This document shows positions 25,412-36,024 of a stretch of 54,751 nt of DNA, piece after piece. The stretch is from assembly GCF_001723295.1 (NCBI RefSeq), contig NZ_LPWD01000455.1, positions 1 to 54,751 on the forward strand, given 5' to 3'. Source of the DNA: Methyloceanibacter marginalis (GTDB lineage: Bacteria; Pseudomonadota; Alphaproteobacteria; Rhizobiales; Methyloligellaceae). A program made the translations under genes and the position numbers. A model generated the notes under the pieces. That model had not been told where the DNA came from and searched no databases. It was given only the letters and a program-made list of their open reading frames with translations. Every line of letters begins with the position of its first letter. The first letter of the stretch is position 1.

Positions 25412-26277
25412 CTATGATGAAGAAAGCCTGACGAGATATTCTCCATATTCATTGTTTTTATAGGACTTGCCTAATCGGCCCAGTTCATCAGAATCAATCC
25501 AACCATTGTCAAATGCAATCTCTTCGGGGACTGAGATTCGCATTCCCTGTCGCCTCTCAATAGCCCGAACAAAAGACGATGCCTCCAAAAGGCTTTCACA
25601 GGTCCCCGCATCAAACCATGCATAGCCCCGACCCAACTTCTCGACACCAAGTCTCCCACGTTCTAGGTAGGCCTTGTTAACGTCAGTAATTTCCAACTCG
25701 CCGCGCGCACTTGGCATTATACTTTCAGCAATACGGACGACGTCGTTATCGTAAAAATAAAGCCCTGTCACCGCCCAGTTAGAACGCGGACTAGTCGGCT
25801 TCTCTTCCAGATCTGTGGCCCTGAGCTCTTCGTCGAAATGTACAACGCCGTAGCGTTCCGGGTCCGGCACTTGATACGCAAAGATGGTCGCTCCATCTGT
25901 AAGGCTGATGATCGCCGCAATAGGTCCACGAGGCCGTGTCCGAAGAAGATATTGTCCCCCAACACGAGCGCGCAGGAGCTTTTTCCAATGAACTCCTTCC
26001 CCAAGATGAATGCCTGTGCGAGCCCGTCCGGTCGCGGCTGAGCAGTAAATTGTATCGAGATGCCCCATTGGCTGCCGTCTCCCAAAAGCTCGACGAAACT
26101 GGCTGCATCCTGAGGAGTGGTTATCACCAAGACGTCCCGGATTCCCGCGAGCATCAACGTACTTAGGGGATAGTAGATCATGGGCTTATCGAAGACTGGT
26201 AGCAGTTGCTTGGATACTGCCCTCGTGACCGGATAGAGTCGCGTGCCGGATCCCCCAGCCAGAATTATCCCCTTCAT
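25412..26277 (-). CDS. rfbA: glucose-1-phosphate thymidylyltransferase (frameshifted)
   Basis: First step of dTDP-L-rhamnose synthesis: dTTP plus glucose-1-phosphate to dTDP-glucose. Frame one holds the nucleotidyltransferase signature [16 protein letters not shown], then [20 protein letters not shown] and [18 protein letters not shown]. One missing base near 25895 moves the reading to [20 protein letters not shown], then [37 protein letters not shown] and [17 protein letters not shown]. Joined length of about 288 residues is exactly that of RfbA/RmlA, with every conserved block present, so the enzyme is probably functional in the organism. It is the fourth gene of rfbCBDA, 19 bp after rfbD. 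Confidence 0.9.
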
Positions 26278-26296
26278 TGCTTTTTCCCCAACTCCG

Positions 26297-27211
26297 CTAG
26301 AACTTCCTTATTCCCTTAGCCGGAAAAAGACCAAGGGTCGTATCGAGCATCTCGGATAAAGCGCTTCTGCCAGGTCGCATGGCGATACCATGGATTCTAG
26401 CGAAGCGGCCGCAATCGAGTGCCGAGTAGGCAGGCCTCTTTGCTAGCGTAGGATAATCAGCCGTCGTGATCGGCTCTATCGCTGGTACGTGCGCCAGCCT
26501 AGGACGAGCTTCTTCAAAAATCATTTGGGCAAAGCCACACCAGCTGGTTGTCCACTCGCCCGCGAGATGGAACGTGCCGAAGCCTTGCTTCGGCCATGTG
26601 CCTAACTGCAACCGCCGAACCAACGTCAAAATCGCCCTGCCGAGGTCTCCGGCAAAGGTCGGGTTGCCGAACTGATCATCGACAACTTTGATCTGGTCTC
26701 GCTCCCCTGCGAGCCGCAACATGGTTTTCACGAAGTTTGGGCCGTGAAGCCCGTAAACCCACGCCGTTCGCAAGACTACATGCTTCGCACAATACTCACG
26801 GACGGCCGCCTCACCCGCCAGTTTGCTCTCTCCGTAGATACTAAGAGGAGAGCCGGGATCGTCTTCGGTGTAAGGCGTCTTCTTGGTTCCATCGAATACG
26901 TAGTCGGTCGAAATATGGATGATGGGTATGTCGACTCTAGCGCAGGCGTGAGCCAAGTGGGCCGCTCCATCCCGGTTGACCGAGAATGCTGTCTCTGAGT
27001 CGGTTTCAGCCTTGTCGACGTTCGTATATGCTGCGGCGTTGATCACTACGAGGGGCGCGAAATGTACGACGGCGCGAAGCACTGCGTCAGCCACGGTGAT
27101 ATCGAGTGACGTTCTCTCCAAAGCTTGGCAAGGCAGGCCGAGAAGTCTGGCCTGCCGAGCGATCTCCCAGCCGACCTGACCATTGGCGCCAGTAAGTAGA
27201 ATTCCCGCCAT
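26297..27211 (-). CDS. rfbD: dTDP-4-dehydrorhamnose reductase
   Basis: Last step of dTDP-L-rhamnose synthesis, an NAD(P)H-dependent reduction. 304 residues with [20 protein letters not shown] at the start, [20 protein letters not shown] (the RmlD signature), [19 protein letters not shown], and the catalytic [28 protein letters not shown] and the C-terminal [12 protein letters not shown] are also family-typical. The start (27211) overlaps the rfbB stop as ATGA, so translation is coupled. The frame continues far upstream inside rfbB but without resemblance. Confidence 0.95.
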   Translation of the reverse strand: MAGILLTGANGQVGWEIARQARLLGLPCQALERTSLDITVADAVLRAVVHFAPLVVINAAAYTNVDKAETDSETAFSVNRDGAAHLAHACARVDIPIIHISTDYVFDGTKKTPYTEDDPGSPLSIYGESKLAGEAAVREYCAKHVVLRTAWVYGLHGPNFVKTMLRLAGERDQIKVVDDQFGNPTFAGDLGRAILTLVRRLQLGTWPKQGFGTFHLAGEWTTSWCGFAQMIFEEARPRLAHVPAIEPITTADYPTLAKRPAYSALDCGRFARIHGIAMRPGRSALSEMLDTTLGLFPAKGIRKF

Positions 27212-28275
27212 CAGACTGTAGCCGCGATGTTCTGCAATCCTAGCCGCTTGCCCGCATAGCGCCCATTGCGAATGTCCTCCCACCACCGGGTGTTTTCGAT
27301 GTACCAATGGACAGTTTTTCGCAGTGCGGCCTCGAAGCTCTCCCGCGGCTCCCAGCCCAGCTCCCGCTTGATCTTGCTGATGTCCATCGCGTAGCGCGCA
27401 TCGTGGCCCGGCCGGTCGGCAACAAATGTAACCAGTTCGTGTTTCGAGATAGCATGCGGAACGCACTCATCCAGCAGGTCACAGATCTGCCGCACAACGT
27501 CTATGTTACGAAGCTCCGCTTCGCCGCCAATATTGTACGTTTCGCCAATCTCGCCGCGGCTTACTACCGTCCACAGGGCGCGCGCATGGTCATCGACATA
27601 GAGCCAGTCTCTGACGTTGGTGCCTTGACCATAGACGGGAAGTGGCTTGCTTTCCAAGCCGTTCAAAATGGTCAGCGGGATGAGCTTTTCCGGAAACTGG
27701 TAGGGGCCATAGTTGTTGGAGCAATTAGTGATGACCACCGGGAGCCCGAAGGTGTGATGCCAGGCCCTGACCAAATGGTCGGAGGAAGCCTTGCTCGCAG
27801 AATATGGGCTGCTCGGAGCGTAGGGCGTCGTCTCCGTGAAGCTTCCGATGTCCCCCAGTGACCCATAAACCTCGTCCGTGGAGATGTGATGGAAGCGAAA
27901 TGCTTCCTGCTTCTGCGGCGGCAGCGACGACCAATAGGCGCGCGCCACTTCGAGCAGTGTGTAAGTGCCCACGATGTTCGTCTCGATAAAGTCCGAGGGG
28001 CCATCGATTGACCGATCGACATGACTTTCTGCTGCGAGATGCATCACAACATCGGGCTCCATCACGCGAAAGAGCTCAGTCATGGCTTGACCGTCGCAGA
28101 TATCGGCTCGGACGAAACGATAGCGGGGATCTCCCTCAACCACTGCAAGCGAGGCAAGGTTTCCGGCGTAAGTGAGCTTGTCGACGTTGACAACGTTGAC
28201 AGACGTTTCATTGATCAGCATCCGCACCAATGCCGACCCTATGAACCCGGCGCCGCCGGTCACCACGACAATCAC
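27211..28275 (-). CDS. rfbB: dTDP-glucose 4,6-dehydratase
   Basis: Second step of the rhamnose pathway. 354 residues: NAD loop [75 protein letters not shown], and catalytic [32 protein letters not shown] and [20 protein letters not shown] complete the RmlB pattern. It overlaps rfbC by 4 bp and rfbD by 1 bp. Confidence 0.97.
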   Translation of the reverse strand: MIVVVTGGAGFIGSALVRMLINETSVNVVNVDKLTYAGNLASLAVVEGDPRYRFVRADICDGQAMTELFRVMEPDVVMHLAAESHVDRSIDGPSDFIETNIVGTYTLLEVARAYWSSLPPQKQEAFRFHHISTDEVYGSLGDIGSFTETTPYAPSSPYSASKASSDHLVRAWHHTFGLPVVITNCSNNYGPYQFPEKLIPLTILNGLESKPLPVYGQGTNVRDWLYVDDHARALWTVVSRGEIGETYNIGGEAELRNIDVVRQICDLLDECVPHAISKHELVTFVADRPGHDARYAMDISKIKRELGWEPRESFEAALRKTVHWYIENTRWWEDIRNGRYAGKRLGLQNIAATV

Positions 28276-28844
28276 GGCTTCACCCCCTCGAACTGAAAAT
28301 AGGCTGGCAAGTTGGCAAGTAGCGGCTGTGCCCGGTCCTTAGGAGAAAGGATCACGTCGGTGACCGGCCAGGCGATCCCCAGCGCCGGATCATTCCACAA
28401 CAGGCCCTTGTCGTGCTCTGGCGAGTATACGTCGCTCACCTTGTAAAGCACCTCGGTGTTAGACTCTAGCGTGAGGAGCCCATGGGCGAAGCCAACAGGG
28501 ACAAAAATCTGATTCCATTCCTCTGCGCTGATGACGGCCGACACATGACGTCCAAAAGTCGGCGACCCGACCCGTAAGTCCACCGCGACATCGAGTATGG
28601 CACCTCTGGCCACGCGCACGAGTTTGGCTTGCGCGAAGGGAGGGACCTGGAAGTGCAGCCCCCGTAGAGTTCCCTTGTGCGCAGAAAAAGCATGGTTGTC
28701 TTGAACGAGGTCGACATTAACGCCGGCGTCAGCAAACTTGCGCCTGCTGTACGTTTCGGTAAAAAACCCCCGATCGTCGCCATGCTTGGGAAGCCGGATG
28801 ATTTTGACATCCGGAATCTCAAGGTCCTCAACGCTGATAGACAA
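28272..28844 (-). CDS. rfbC: dTDP-4-dehydrorhamnose 3,5-epimerase
   Basis: Third step of the rhamnose pathway (double epimerisation). 190 residues: [20 protein letters not shown] at the N-terminus, [20 protein letters not shown] containing the catalytic His, [40 protein letters not shown], and the Tyr-bearing [17 protein letters not shown]. First gene of the operon, and its upstream 445 bp should contain the promoter for the long transcript running to 20689. Confidence 0.96.
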   Translation of the reverse strand: MSISVEDLEIPDVKIIRLPKHGDDRGFFTETYSRRKFADAGVNVDLVQDNHAFSAHKGTLRGLHFQVPPFAQAKLVRVARGAILDVAVDLRVGSPTFGRHVSAVISAEEWNQIFVPVGFAHGLLTLESNTEVLYKVSDVYSPEHDKGLLWNDPALGIAWPVTDVILSPKDRAQPLLANLPAYFQFEGVKP

Positions 28845-29289
28845 CCAACCCCCAACACCACGCTACGTTGACGCAGGACAACCTAGAGTAACATAGATAC
28901 GGCGTCCCGCCCGCCGTCGCAACTCTATAAGCCCCCTCCCGCACCAGCCCAATGGGCTTGCCTGGGGTTGCATGACATGAAACTTGGCTCAGCAGAAGGC
29001 GTGCAATCCGAACACGTCCTATCTATTTAAAAACCTCTATGGTTGTGCTCGCAAGGGGGCGTCCCCTGGTCGTTTCTCGTGGGGAAACGGGCTCTCCCCG
29101 CCACATCGAGGTAAGCCGCGTCTTACGCTCGACGGGACCTGCCGGCGGCCGAGGTTCTGTTGGATGCCGGCTGTTCCCGACACCCCTGCGACTTCGGTCT
29201 CGCGCAAGAATTCGCCAAGATTGCGGCGATCCAGCGCAATTGGCCCGACGCGGCGCCGCGATGGCGGATGAGCCCTGAGAAACAAACCG
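28845..29289. other. 445-bp intergenic region with a plus-strand ORF scrap
   Basis: Between ugd and rfbC, both on the minus strand. It must hold the rfbC promoter. On the plus strand at about 29154-29279, a start-less frame reads AQEFAKIAAIQRNWPDAAPR, which looks protein-like and may be the tail of a lost gene. No family, repeat or terminator was recognised. Confidence 0.4.
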
Positions 29290-30684
29290 CTAGCCGGCGT
29301 CCGTATTTGTGATCTCCATTGCGAGGCCGTTCTGCCGCGATAGCGCGACATCTAGTTGACGCGGAGACTTGAGAGTGCCAGCACCCCGTCCCACGCCTCG
29401 ATAGGTGAAGCCTGCGGCTTCCGCCTGCGCCGGCTGGTAAACGTTCCGCAGATCCACGAGTGCGTCGCCGCGCATCGTTGCCCGAAGCTGCTTCAGATCG
29501 ACGGCACGGAATTCATTCCATTCCGTGAGCACCACCAGAACGTCGGCGTCCCTCGCGGTCTCGAGCGCACTGCTGCACCACTCCACTTCCGGCAACAACA
29601 TCTCCGCATTTTCGCGACCCTGGGGGTCGCACGCTTTGACCGTTGCGCCGCGAGCTTGGAGCATCGGCACGATCACGAGGCTAGGCGCTTCACGCATATC
29701 ATCGGTGTTAGGCTTGAAGGTTACGCCCAAGATCGCGATCGTCTTGCCGCGCACGGACCCGCCAGCGGCTTCTTCGATGCGCGTCCCCATTGAGATCTTG
29801 CGCTCTGCGTTGACTTTCTCGACCTGCTCCACGAGTGAAACCGGACATCTCGCTTCGCGCGCCGTCCTGACAAGGGCGCTGACGTCTTTGGGGAAGCAAG
29901 AGCCACCGTAACCGGGACCGGCATGCAGGAATTTTGATCCGATGCGACCGTCGGCACCGATGGCATTCGCCACCTCACCGACATCGGCCCCAACCATCTC
30001 ACAAAGGTCCGCCACCTCGTTGATGAAGGTGATCTTCATGGCAAGGAAGGCGTTAGCGGCATATTTGGCTAGTTCGGCGGACTCGCGGCTGGTGAAGACT
30101 ATTGGCGCCTTGCGCAGAGCCAACGGCTCGTATAGCCGCGCCATGACCTCTCGACCGCGCGGACTGTCAACACCAATGAGCACACGATCAGGGTGGGTGA
30201 AGTCGCGGATGGCGGAAGCCTCCCGCAAGAACTCGGGATTCGAGCAAACCGCAAAGTCGACATCGGGGCGCAGAGCACGCAACCGCCGTTCGAGCTCCCG
30301 GCTGGTGCCGACCGGCACGGTTGACTTTGTGGTGACGACGATCTCTGACCCGACATGCTGCGCGAGCTCCTCGGCGGCCTCGAAGACGTAGCTCAGGTCG
30401 GCGTAACCGTCGCCACGGCGCATCGGCGTTCCGACAGCTAGGAAGATCACATCGGCGCCCCGGGCGCCTTCCTCGAGCGACATAGTGAAGTGCATGCGGC
30501 CGGCGGCTACGTTCCTCTCGACGAGGTCGTCAAGGCCGGGTTCGTAGATCGGAATTCGGCCCTTCTTCAGCCCCTCGACGCGATCATTGTCCTTGTCGAC
30601 GCAAATAATGTTCCAGCCGAAGTCAGCGAAGCAGGCGGCTGAGACCAGCCCCACATATCCCGCGCCAATCATACAAATCTTCAC
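29290..30684 (-). CDS. ugd: UDP-glucose 6-dehydrogenase
   Basis: Oxidises UDP-glucose to UDP-glucuronate with two NAD. 464 residues, full length: NAD loop MIGAGYVGLVSAACFADFGW, EPGLDDLVERNVAAGRMHFT, VGTPMRRGDGYADLSYVFEA, KSTVPVGTSRELE, SNPEFLREASAIRDFTHPDR, the Lys/Asn region ELAKYAANAFLAMKITFINE, and the catalytic Cys in YGGSCFPKDVSALV. The C-terminal domain has GVTFKPNTDDMREAPSLVI. It supplies the substrate for the epimerase at 13551. It is an upstream neighbour of rfbC but separated by 445 bp, so probably a separate transcript. Confidence 0.96.
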   Translation of the reverse strand: MKICMIGAGYVGLVSAACFADFGWNIICVDKDNDRVEGLKKGRIPIYEPGLDDLVERNVAAGRMHFTMSLEEGARGADVIFLAVGTPMRRGDGYADLSYVFEAAEELAQHVGSEIVVTTKSTVPVGTSRELERRLRALRPDVDFAVCSNPEFLREASAIRDFTHPDRVLIGVDSPRGREVMARLYEPLALRKAPIVFTSRESAELAKYAANAFLAMKITFINEVADLCEMVGADVGEVANAIGADGRIGSKFLHAGPGYGGSCFPKDVSALVRTAREARCPVSLVEQVEKVNAERKISMGTRIEEAAGGSVRGKTIAILGVTFKPNTDDMREAPSLVIVPMLQARGATVKACDPQGRENAEMLLPEVEWCSSALETARDADVLVVLTEWNEFRAVDLKQLRATMRGDALVDLRNVYQPAQAEAAGFTYRGVGRGAGTLKSPRQLDVALSRQNGLAMEITNTDAG

Positions 30685-31045
30685 GGCAAACTCCCCATAA
30701 ATGCCGGTACTATAGCATTTCGTGGCTACTCTCTAGAGCCTGCAGTTCTGAGCCGCAAGAACCCATTGCGCCGCCCGAGTCGACGTGGGATTCCGGGCTC
30801 TAACGGGGTCGGGGAGGGCATGAAGATCGGCACCTAAGCAGCCAGCCAAACTTTCTTGGAGACAAGATTCCAGTCTCAAGCGTGCTTTTGCCTATAGGCC
30901 GGGTACAATTCACCATGGCCGTGTACGCAAAGGAGATTTGCCACGGGCCCTGCCGATCCGTCGCTCAAATCTTGGTGCCGTTTCGCTTCGCCGTCTTGCG
31001 AGCTGACGCACCGGCAGATGCCGACCGTTACCATGTACAACGGTC
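30685..31045. other. 361-bp divergent intergenic region
   Basis: Separates ugd (minus) from the plus-strand glycosyltransferase pair. Expected to carry both promoters. I see no convincing promoter pair, repeat or conserved ORF. Confidence 0.4.
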
Positions 31046-31069
31046 TTGCTGAAAGAAAGTAGTCTGACT

Positions 31070-31764
31070 ATGGATGCGCTGATCAAAACAACACGCGTAG
31101 AAAAGTTGCACCTCCTGTCATACAGCGACCCCGATGGCGTCGCCATTGTTATGCCAAGCCTAAATGTCGCGAAGGCCACCGAAACCGCAAAGATCCTGTT
31201 GAAGAGGGCGGGGATGACGACCACCGTCTTTATTGTGGAGGACACGGTGCGACAGGGCTTCATCAAAACCCTGAACGACACCGCTGCTCAGTTGCGCGTT
31301 CGATATCTGGCTTACGTTGCGGAGGATGCTTTTCCGGGAGTTGACTGGCTCCGAAGTGCACACGCGCGTCTTGAGGAGACCAACCGCGGCCTGCTTGCCT
31401 TCAACTGCGGAAAGTGGCGAGGGCGCATCGCCGCCTTCGGGTTGGTGCGTCTAAGCTGGGTGAAACAGCTTTACGGGGGGCCTGTCTTCTTCCCAGCTTA
31501 CAAAGCGCACAAGGCGGACAACGAACTCACCGTCATAGCCCGCGTTCAAGATCAGCTTGTCTATGATCCAAACTGCGTCCTTGTGGAGATTGATGCTGAT
31601 AAGCAGTTTCGGGAGACTGTCCCAGAGGATAAGCCACCTTTCGCGAGCGTTTCCGTTCGGGCTTTTCCGGGCTCGCTTCGCTTGACGAGTTACGGCCCCT
31701 TGCTGCCGAGTATTTTGTGCCAATGGATGTGAACTCGGCAGATCGCAAGCCAAGGGACGCATAG
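31070..31764 (+). CDS. putative GT2-like glycosyltransferase (frameshifted near the end)
   Basis: About 230 residues. ATG 31070 is preferred to the in-frame TTG 31046. GVAIVMPSLNVAKATETAKI and TTVFIVEDTVRQGFIKTLND resemble a GT-A donor domain; LAYVAEDAFPGVDWLRSAHA supplies a DxF acidic site. NCGKWRGRIAAFGLVRLSW and PVFFPAYKAHKADNELTVI fit a galactosyltransferase-like GT2. Near 31635 one base is missing: the shifted frame reads TFRERFRSGFSGLASLDELR and ends at TAG 31762-31764, sharing one base with the GTG start of the next gene. This TAGTG junction supports the shifted frame as the true end. Donor unknown. Confidence 0.6.
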
Positions 31765-33971
31765 TGCGCTGGTTTTCTCAGAGCAGCTGCCCAAGCCGCA
31801 AGGCATCTTCCTTCTTTCAACGGCCGTTGACCTTTAGCGAGGTGCGCGCTCTCAAGCGGGAGTCTAGAGAGAGTGGGCTACAGGCAGTACGAGATACCTT
31901 CGTCCTCTACCGGATCGTTGGAGTCGATCTGTATCCACCTGTAGCCGGACAGTCGCGAACAAATCTTCAGTTCATTCTTGAACACGAAGAGGCGCTTCCA
32001 AATTGCCAAAAGCGCTACTTGGTCTACAGAATCTTTGACCAAGAAGAGGAGCAGAAAATAGTCGCTCTGCTAGAAAGATTCGGAGCGACCTACACGGTCG
32101 TACCATTCGATCGCTCGGAGTACGCGAGGATCGGTTTTGACCTCCAATCTCTGCCAGAACCAGAGCTCTTGACTGGCCCAACGATGGATCTCTTGAGCGT
32201 GTCCGAACGCCAGCGCTTGCTGATGAGTCTCCATCGCTCGAAGGCCAACTACGTCATTCATAACAACGGAGCCAAAAACTCAGTTCTGCGCGAGGGGCGC
32301 GGACTAGCAAAATGGGTTCTCCCATTTGACGGGACCTGCTTCTTTACGAATCAAGGCTGGCGTCAGTTCATGTCAGACGTACAGCACAAGCCCTACCTAA
32401 AATACTTTGTGGTGCCCATGACACGCGTTGCCTCGAACGAGGATCTCCTCTCGGAGCGGGTCGAGTGTAACCAGAGTGAAGAGCCGCAGCTCGTGTTCCG
32501 GAAGGATGCCGCTGAAAGTTTTGATGAAGACTTTACTTACGGGAGACACTCAAACGTCGAGCTATTTTGGCGGCTTCAGGTCGCTGGCGAGTGGGACCAC
32601 TATAAGGATGATGCGTGGGATCAACAGCGTCGAACTCTGTCCGAAGAGGCACGACAATTCGGAGTCGCCGGCTGGGTTGCTCGCCTATCCTCAGGGGTGG
32701 CAGATCAGGAGATTGAGGACAGGGAGCAGCGTAGTTTAGCGCACACAAGCGCCATTCTCTCAACTCTTCATGCCCTTGATGCGTCAGTTGCCGGAACATC
32801 GAAAGAGACGTTGGTAAGCGTCAGAGAATTGGTCTTGGATCAGGAAAGGCGATCTTCAGACCCTAAAATTTCACACTTGATTGACCTAATACAGCAAACG
32901 GCTGAGCAGGCCTTAAGTCGTGGACCGTATTCAGTGGTCGACAAGACGACCCTCCCGCCGAGTGGGTGTGCGCAAGACTACTGGCATCCGGCCCCCTACT
33001 GGTGGCCAAACCCCGATACCCCCGACGGTCTCCCCTACGTCCGAAGGGATGGTGAGAGAATACCCGGTACGAGCTTGTTCGAGCCTGAGAGCGACAAATA
33101 TGACCGGAGCCGCCTCCAGCGTGTCTTCGATGACTCATTTGTTCTAGCAATGGCGTGGCAGCTCACCGGCAATCAGGTCTTCGCTGACCACGCCGGCAAT
33201 ATTTTCAGGAGGTTTTTTATAGCCGAAGAGAGTCGCATGAACCCGCACTTGGTCTATAGCCAGGTTCGTGCCGGATACAATAGCAATCTTGGATACTCGT
33301 CAGGCATTATCGAGATGAAGGACTTGTACTTCTACCTCGATGCGGTTCGGATCCTTGACCGTGCAGGAAGTATCAGCCGGAGAGAGGTCGAGGCATTCTC
33401 TGCGTGGCTAGACGCTTATCTGTCTTGGCTCATGGACTCCAAGCAAGGTAGGAAGGAACGAGCGGCGAAGAATAACCATGGTACCTGTTATGACTTGCAG
33501 GTAGCCGCAATCGCTTCTTTCTTGGGCCGAAAAGAGACGCTGTACGAGACGCTCGCCCGAGCACAGTCAAGGATAGGGTCTCACTTCGCGGCTGACGGCT
33601 CACAGCCCCACGAACTCCAACGCAAAACGACGCAGCATTATTGTTGCTTCAATCTCCAAAGTTGGATCAATCTTTCTGAGCTCGCGATGCGGTGGAACGT
33701 CAATTTTTGGACTTACAACCCTCCTAGGGGCGGCAGCCTTAAGAGAGGTGTCCGCTGGTTCCTTGGTTTCAGGCAGAGCCGCTGGCCATTCCCACAAAAT
33801 GATGCCTTTGACCAGGATCGCTTCCTACCGATCTGGTTTGCGGCTCGCGATCGGATCGGGGATCTCAGTCCTACCGGGCGTCCGGAGACTGCTTACGAAG
33901 CGAAGCCACTGTTTCATCCTCACGATGGTGTGAGGCCATTTTGGAACATCGGAAGCTTTGGCTCACCGTAG
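31764..33971 (+). CDS. two-domain protein: N-terminal glycosyltransferase-like region + alginate-lyase family domain
   Basis: A 735-residue protein. Residues 400-720 match the alginate_lyase (PF05426-type) alpha-toroid: DYWHPAPYWWPNPDTPDGLP, then RRDGERIPGT, FDDSFVLAMAWQLTGNQVFA, and the catalytic NNHGTCYDLQVAAIASFLG (Asn-His). Residues 25-360 are not a known lyase part; YLVYRIFDQEEEQKIVALLE, NYVIHNNGAKNSVLREGRG and WVLPFDGTCFFTNQG suggest a glycosyltransferase-like or sugar-binding fold. No signal peptide, so it acts in the cytoplasm, unlike ordinary exported lyases. The GTG start overlaps the previous stop (TAGTG), so the two are coupled. It might edit or release a uronate-containing intermediate. 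Confidence 0.75.
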   Translation: MRWFSQSSCPSRKASSFFQRPLTFSEVRALKRESRESGLQAVRDTFVLYRIVGVDLYPPVAGQSRTNLQFILEHEEALPNCQKRYLVYRIFDQEEEQKIVALLERFGATYTVVPFDRSEYARIGFDLQSLPEPELLTGPTMDLLSVSERQRLLMSLHRSKANYVIHNNGAKNSVLREGRGLAKWVLPFDGTCFFTNQGWRQFMSDVQHKPYLKYFVVPMTRVASNEDLLSERVECNQSEEPQLVFRKDAAESFDEDFTYGRHSNVELFWRLQVAGEWDHYKDDAWDQQRRTLSEEARQFGVAGWVARLSSGVADQEIEDREQRSLAHTSAILSTLHALDASVAGTSKETLVSVRELVLDQERRSSDPKISHLIDLIQQTAEQALSRGPYSVVDKTTLPPSGCAQDYWHPAPYWWPNPDTPDGLPYVRRDGERIPGTSLFEPESDKYDRSRLQRVFDDSFVLAMAWQLTGNQVFADHAGNIFRRFFIAEESRMNPHLVYSQVRAGYNSNLGYSSGIIEMKDLYFYLDAVRILDRAGSISRREVEAFSAWLDAYLSWLMDSKQGRKERAAKNNHGTCYDLQVAAIASFLGRKETLYETLARAQSRIGSHFAADGSQPHELQRKTTQHYCCFNLQSWINLSELAMRWNVNFWTYNPPRGGSLKRGVRWFLGFRQSRWPFPQNDAFDQDRFLPIWFAARDRIGDLSPTGRPETAYEAKPLFHPHDGVRPFWNIGSFGSP

Positions 33972-34041
33972 TTCATCAGACTATTTGCGGGAAGCTGGCG
34001 ACGTGGCTCTGGCGGCTGCGGTATGCGGCTCCTCCCAAAGG

Positions 34042-34791
34042 TCAAAATTGCCCAGGCGGCCGTTTCGCAAGGCAGTATACGGAGAGACCGAAAGGAAGAT
34101 CGAGACCCTTCCGTATGGCCCACACCTCAGAATCGAGAACGCTTTGAAAGAGTGCATTCACCGGTCGCGGCATCAGACCGCTTTGCTTGCGAGCCGGCCG
34201 CTCCTTGGAGCTTCGGCGCACGACTTTCTTGCTGAGGCGAACCGAGGCGGCGACGGGAAAGAGGACGGAATTGAAGTAGCCGCATCGCACGACCTCGACC
34301 GAGGGGGGAAACGCGCGCTTGAGCTGACGGGCGGTGTAGCGCCGAAAATGGTGCAGAGCGACGTCATGCTCCGAGAAGAGCCATTGGTAGGCCGGCACCG
34401 TGGCAAAGAGAAAGCCGCCGGGCTTCAGGTGCTGAGCCATCCAGTTCAAGGCTTCTCTGTCGTCCTCGATGTGCTCCACCACATCCATGGCGACGATAAC
34501 GTCGTAGGTCTCTTTGAGATCGAACGGGATGGGATCGCCCATGACGTGCCTGATCCCGCCGATTTTCCTGAGCGCCTCCAGGCCGACGTCGCTGATTTCA
34601 ACGACATCGACTTGGCCAAACTCCAGCAAGGCGGGCACATTCTGGCCTACGCCGGCTCCCACCTCCAGGAGCTTGAGATCTTTGCGGCCGCCTCCGGACT
34701 GCCGCACCATTGAGCTCAGCAGATTCCGGCGCCCCTTCTTGAGCCAACTCTCGCTTTCGCGCTGATAGTCCCTGTATGCGGCTGCGTCCAT
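34042..34791 (-). CDS. class I SAM-dependent methyltransferase
   Basis: A 249-residue Methyltransf_11/25-type enzyme: KLLEVGAGVGQNVPALLEFG (SAM loop), VDVVEISDVGLEALRK, YDVIVAMDVVEHIEDDREAL (the acidic motif), HLKPGGFLFATVPAYQWLFS and HFRRYTARQLKRAF. The last two are characteristic of methyltransferases that travel with GT2/flippase-type surface-glycan genes. Full length and intact. Convergent with the alginate-lyase fusion (70 bp apart). Substrate unknown, probably a lipid-linked sugar or glycan. Confidence 0.85.
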   Translation of the reverse strand: MDAAAYRDYQRESESWLKKGRRNLLSSMVRQSGGGRKDLKLLEVGAGVGQNVPALLEFGQVDVVEISDVGLEALRKIGGIRHVMGDPIPFDLKETYDVIVAMDVVEHIEDDREALNWMAQHLKPGGFLFATVPAYQWLFSEHDVALHHFRRYTARQLKRAFPPSVEVVRCGYFNSVLFPVAASVRLSKKVVRRSSKERPARKQSGLMPRPVNALFQSVLDSEVWAIRKGLDLPFGLSVYCLAKRPPGQF

Positions 34792-35050
34792 GTCGCGTTC
34801 CCGAGGGGCCGCCTCGTTCTGTTCTGCAGGTCGCGCCGCGCGGCGTACCGCCCTGAAGGCGGTAATCCCCCTTGCGCTTGGTCACCGTGGCGCTCTCTTA
34901 GGCCCTAAGGTTCGTCCCGTCCAGAGCGGCCTTCTGGCGTTCGAGGGGGCTCGATGCTAACCATGCCCCGACCGCCTTTGGCGTCGGGCAGCAGCAAGTC
35001 AAACTGAAAACAATGCGGCCTTGGGTTCACACGCTCTCGAGGGCTTGGCT

Positions 35051-36024
35051 GTGAAGGATAAGCTCCTGATAGAGCAGCGCCTGCGCTTCATCGGCTGGGC
35101 GATCACGGCGCTCGCTCTCGCCCTCATCGGCTGGAGCATATCGACCTCCGACTTTTTGGAGACGGACGCATGGCGGGATCCTGCGGTCCTGGCTGGAATT
35201 TTCGCCTCTGCCGCGATTTTCACCGTTTGTCTCTGCCTCATATTCGCAGCATGGTACCTCGTGATCATGAGCATTTCGCAGATTCCTATCTCCTGGCGCG
35301 AAGGCTTCTGCATCTACGCGATCTCGCAGATCTATAAATATGTCCCATCAAACGTGGTCCACCATATCGGGCGGTACTTCATGCTCCGCCAACGTGGCGT
35401 CGACCACAGGGCTGCGGCGTGGGGCTTTCTCACAGAGGTGGTGCTGATCCTGATCGCCTCCACGCTCGTGGCGCTACTTTTCGGCGCGCCGCTGGTGCGC
35501 AATGCAGTGGCGGACTTGAGCAGCAGCACCAGCCTTCTCCTTTTGGTGGTTGGCTCTCTGGCCTTGGTCGTCGGCGCGGGGATGGCAGCCCTCCTCCTTG
35601 GACGAAGAGAGACCCTGCAGAGCTTCCTCAGCCCTTTCTTCCGGGCGCAGGTTCTCCAAGCAAGCATCGCAGCGCTGCTTCTGCATATTGGCGCCCGCGT
35701 GGTCGGAGGCGCGGCTCTTTGGTGGCTCGCGATGCCTGTGCTCGGTTCTGGCGAGCTTGCCCTAGCGGTGCCATTGCTGTGTGGGCGGCTGCCTGGACTT
35801 TGGGCTACATCACCCCCGGGGCGACAGCCGGGTTGGGGGTCCGCGAGGCGATCATGATGGCTGCCTTGGTGGCATTAACGATACCTGTCGCAGAGGCAAC
35901 CCTTCTTGCGTTGGCCTTCCGGGTCGCCACCACCTTGGGCGATCTTCTCTTTGCCGCAATGGGCTGGCTCGTGCAACGCTTCGTTCCGGTTCCTGTGAAG
36001 CCATCGCATCATTCGGAGTCATGA
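35051..36024 (+). CDS. lysylphosphatidylglycerol synthase TM-region (flippase-like) protein (frameshifted)
   Basis: An integral membrane protein of about 324 residues with 7-8 spans. Family markers: QIPISWREGFCIYAISQIYK and YVPSNVVHHIGRYFML (the Y-x-P-x-x-V/G box), FLTEVVLILIASTLVALLF, then after one missing base near 35785 YITPGATAGLGVREAIMMAA, the second signature of LPG-synthase-TM / AglD-like proteins. Stand-alone TM versions commonly sit in polysaccharide loci and may translocate or bind lipid-linked sugars; this is not proven. GTG 35051 is the preferred start. The stop overlaps the next gene's ATG (ATGA at 36021). Confidence 0.75.

Noticed and set aside
29146-29279. Plus-strand fragment ending PDAAPRWRMSP
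   Set aside because: Protein-like but start-less and unmatched to any family I know; noted in the intergenic entry rather than called a gene.
29356-29793. Plus-strand open frames within ugd
   Set aside because: Shadow frames of the clearly conserved UDP-glucose dehydrogenase.
33958-34713. 251-residue open frame on the plus strand
   Set aside because: Antisense to the well-supported SAM methyltransferase (34042-34791, minus). Its composition is the mirror of that gene and has no domain pattern.
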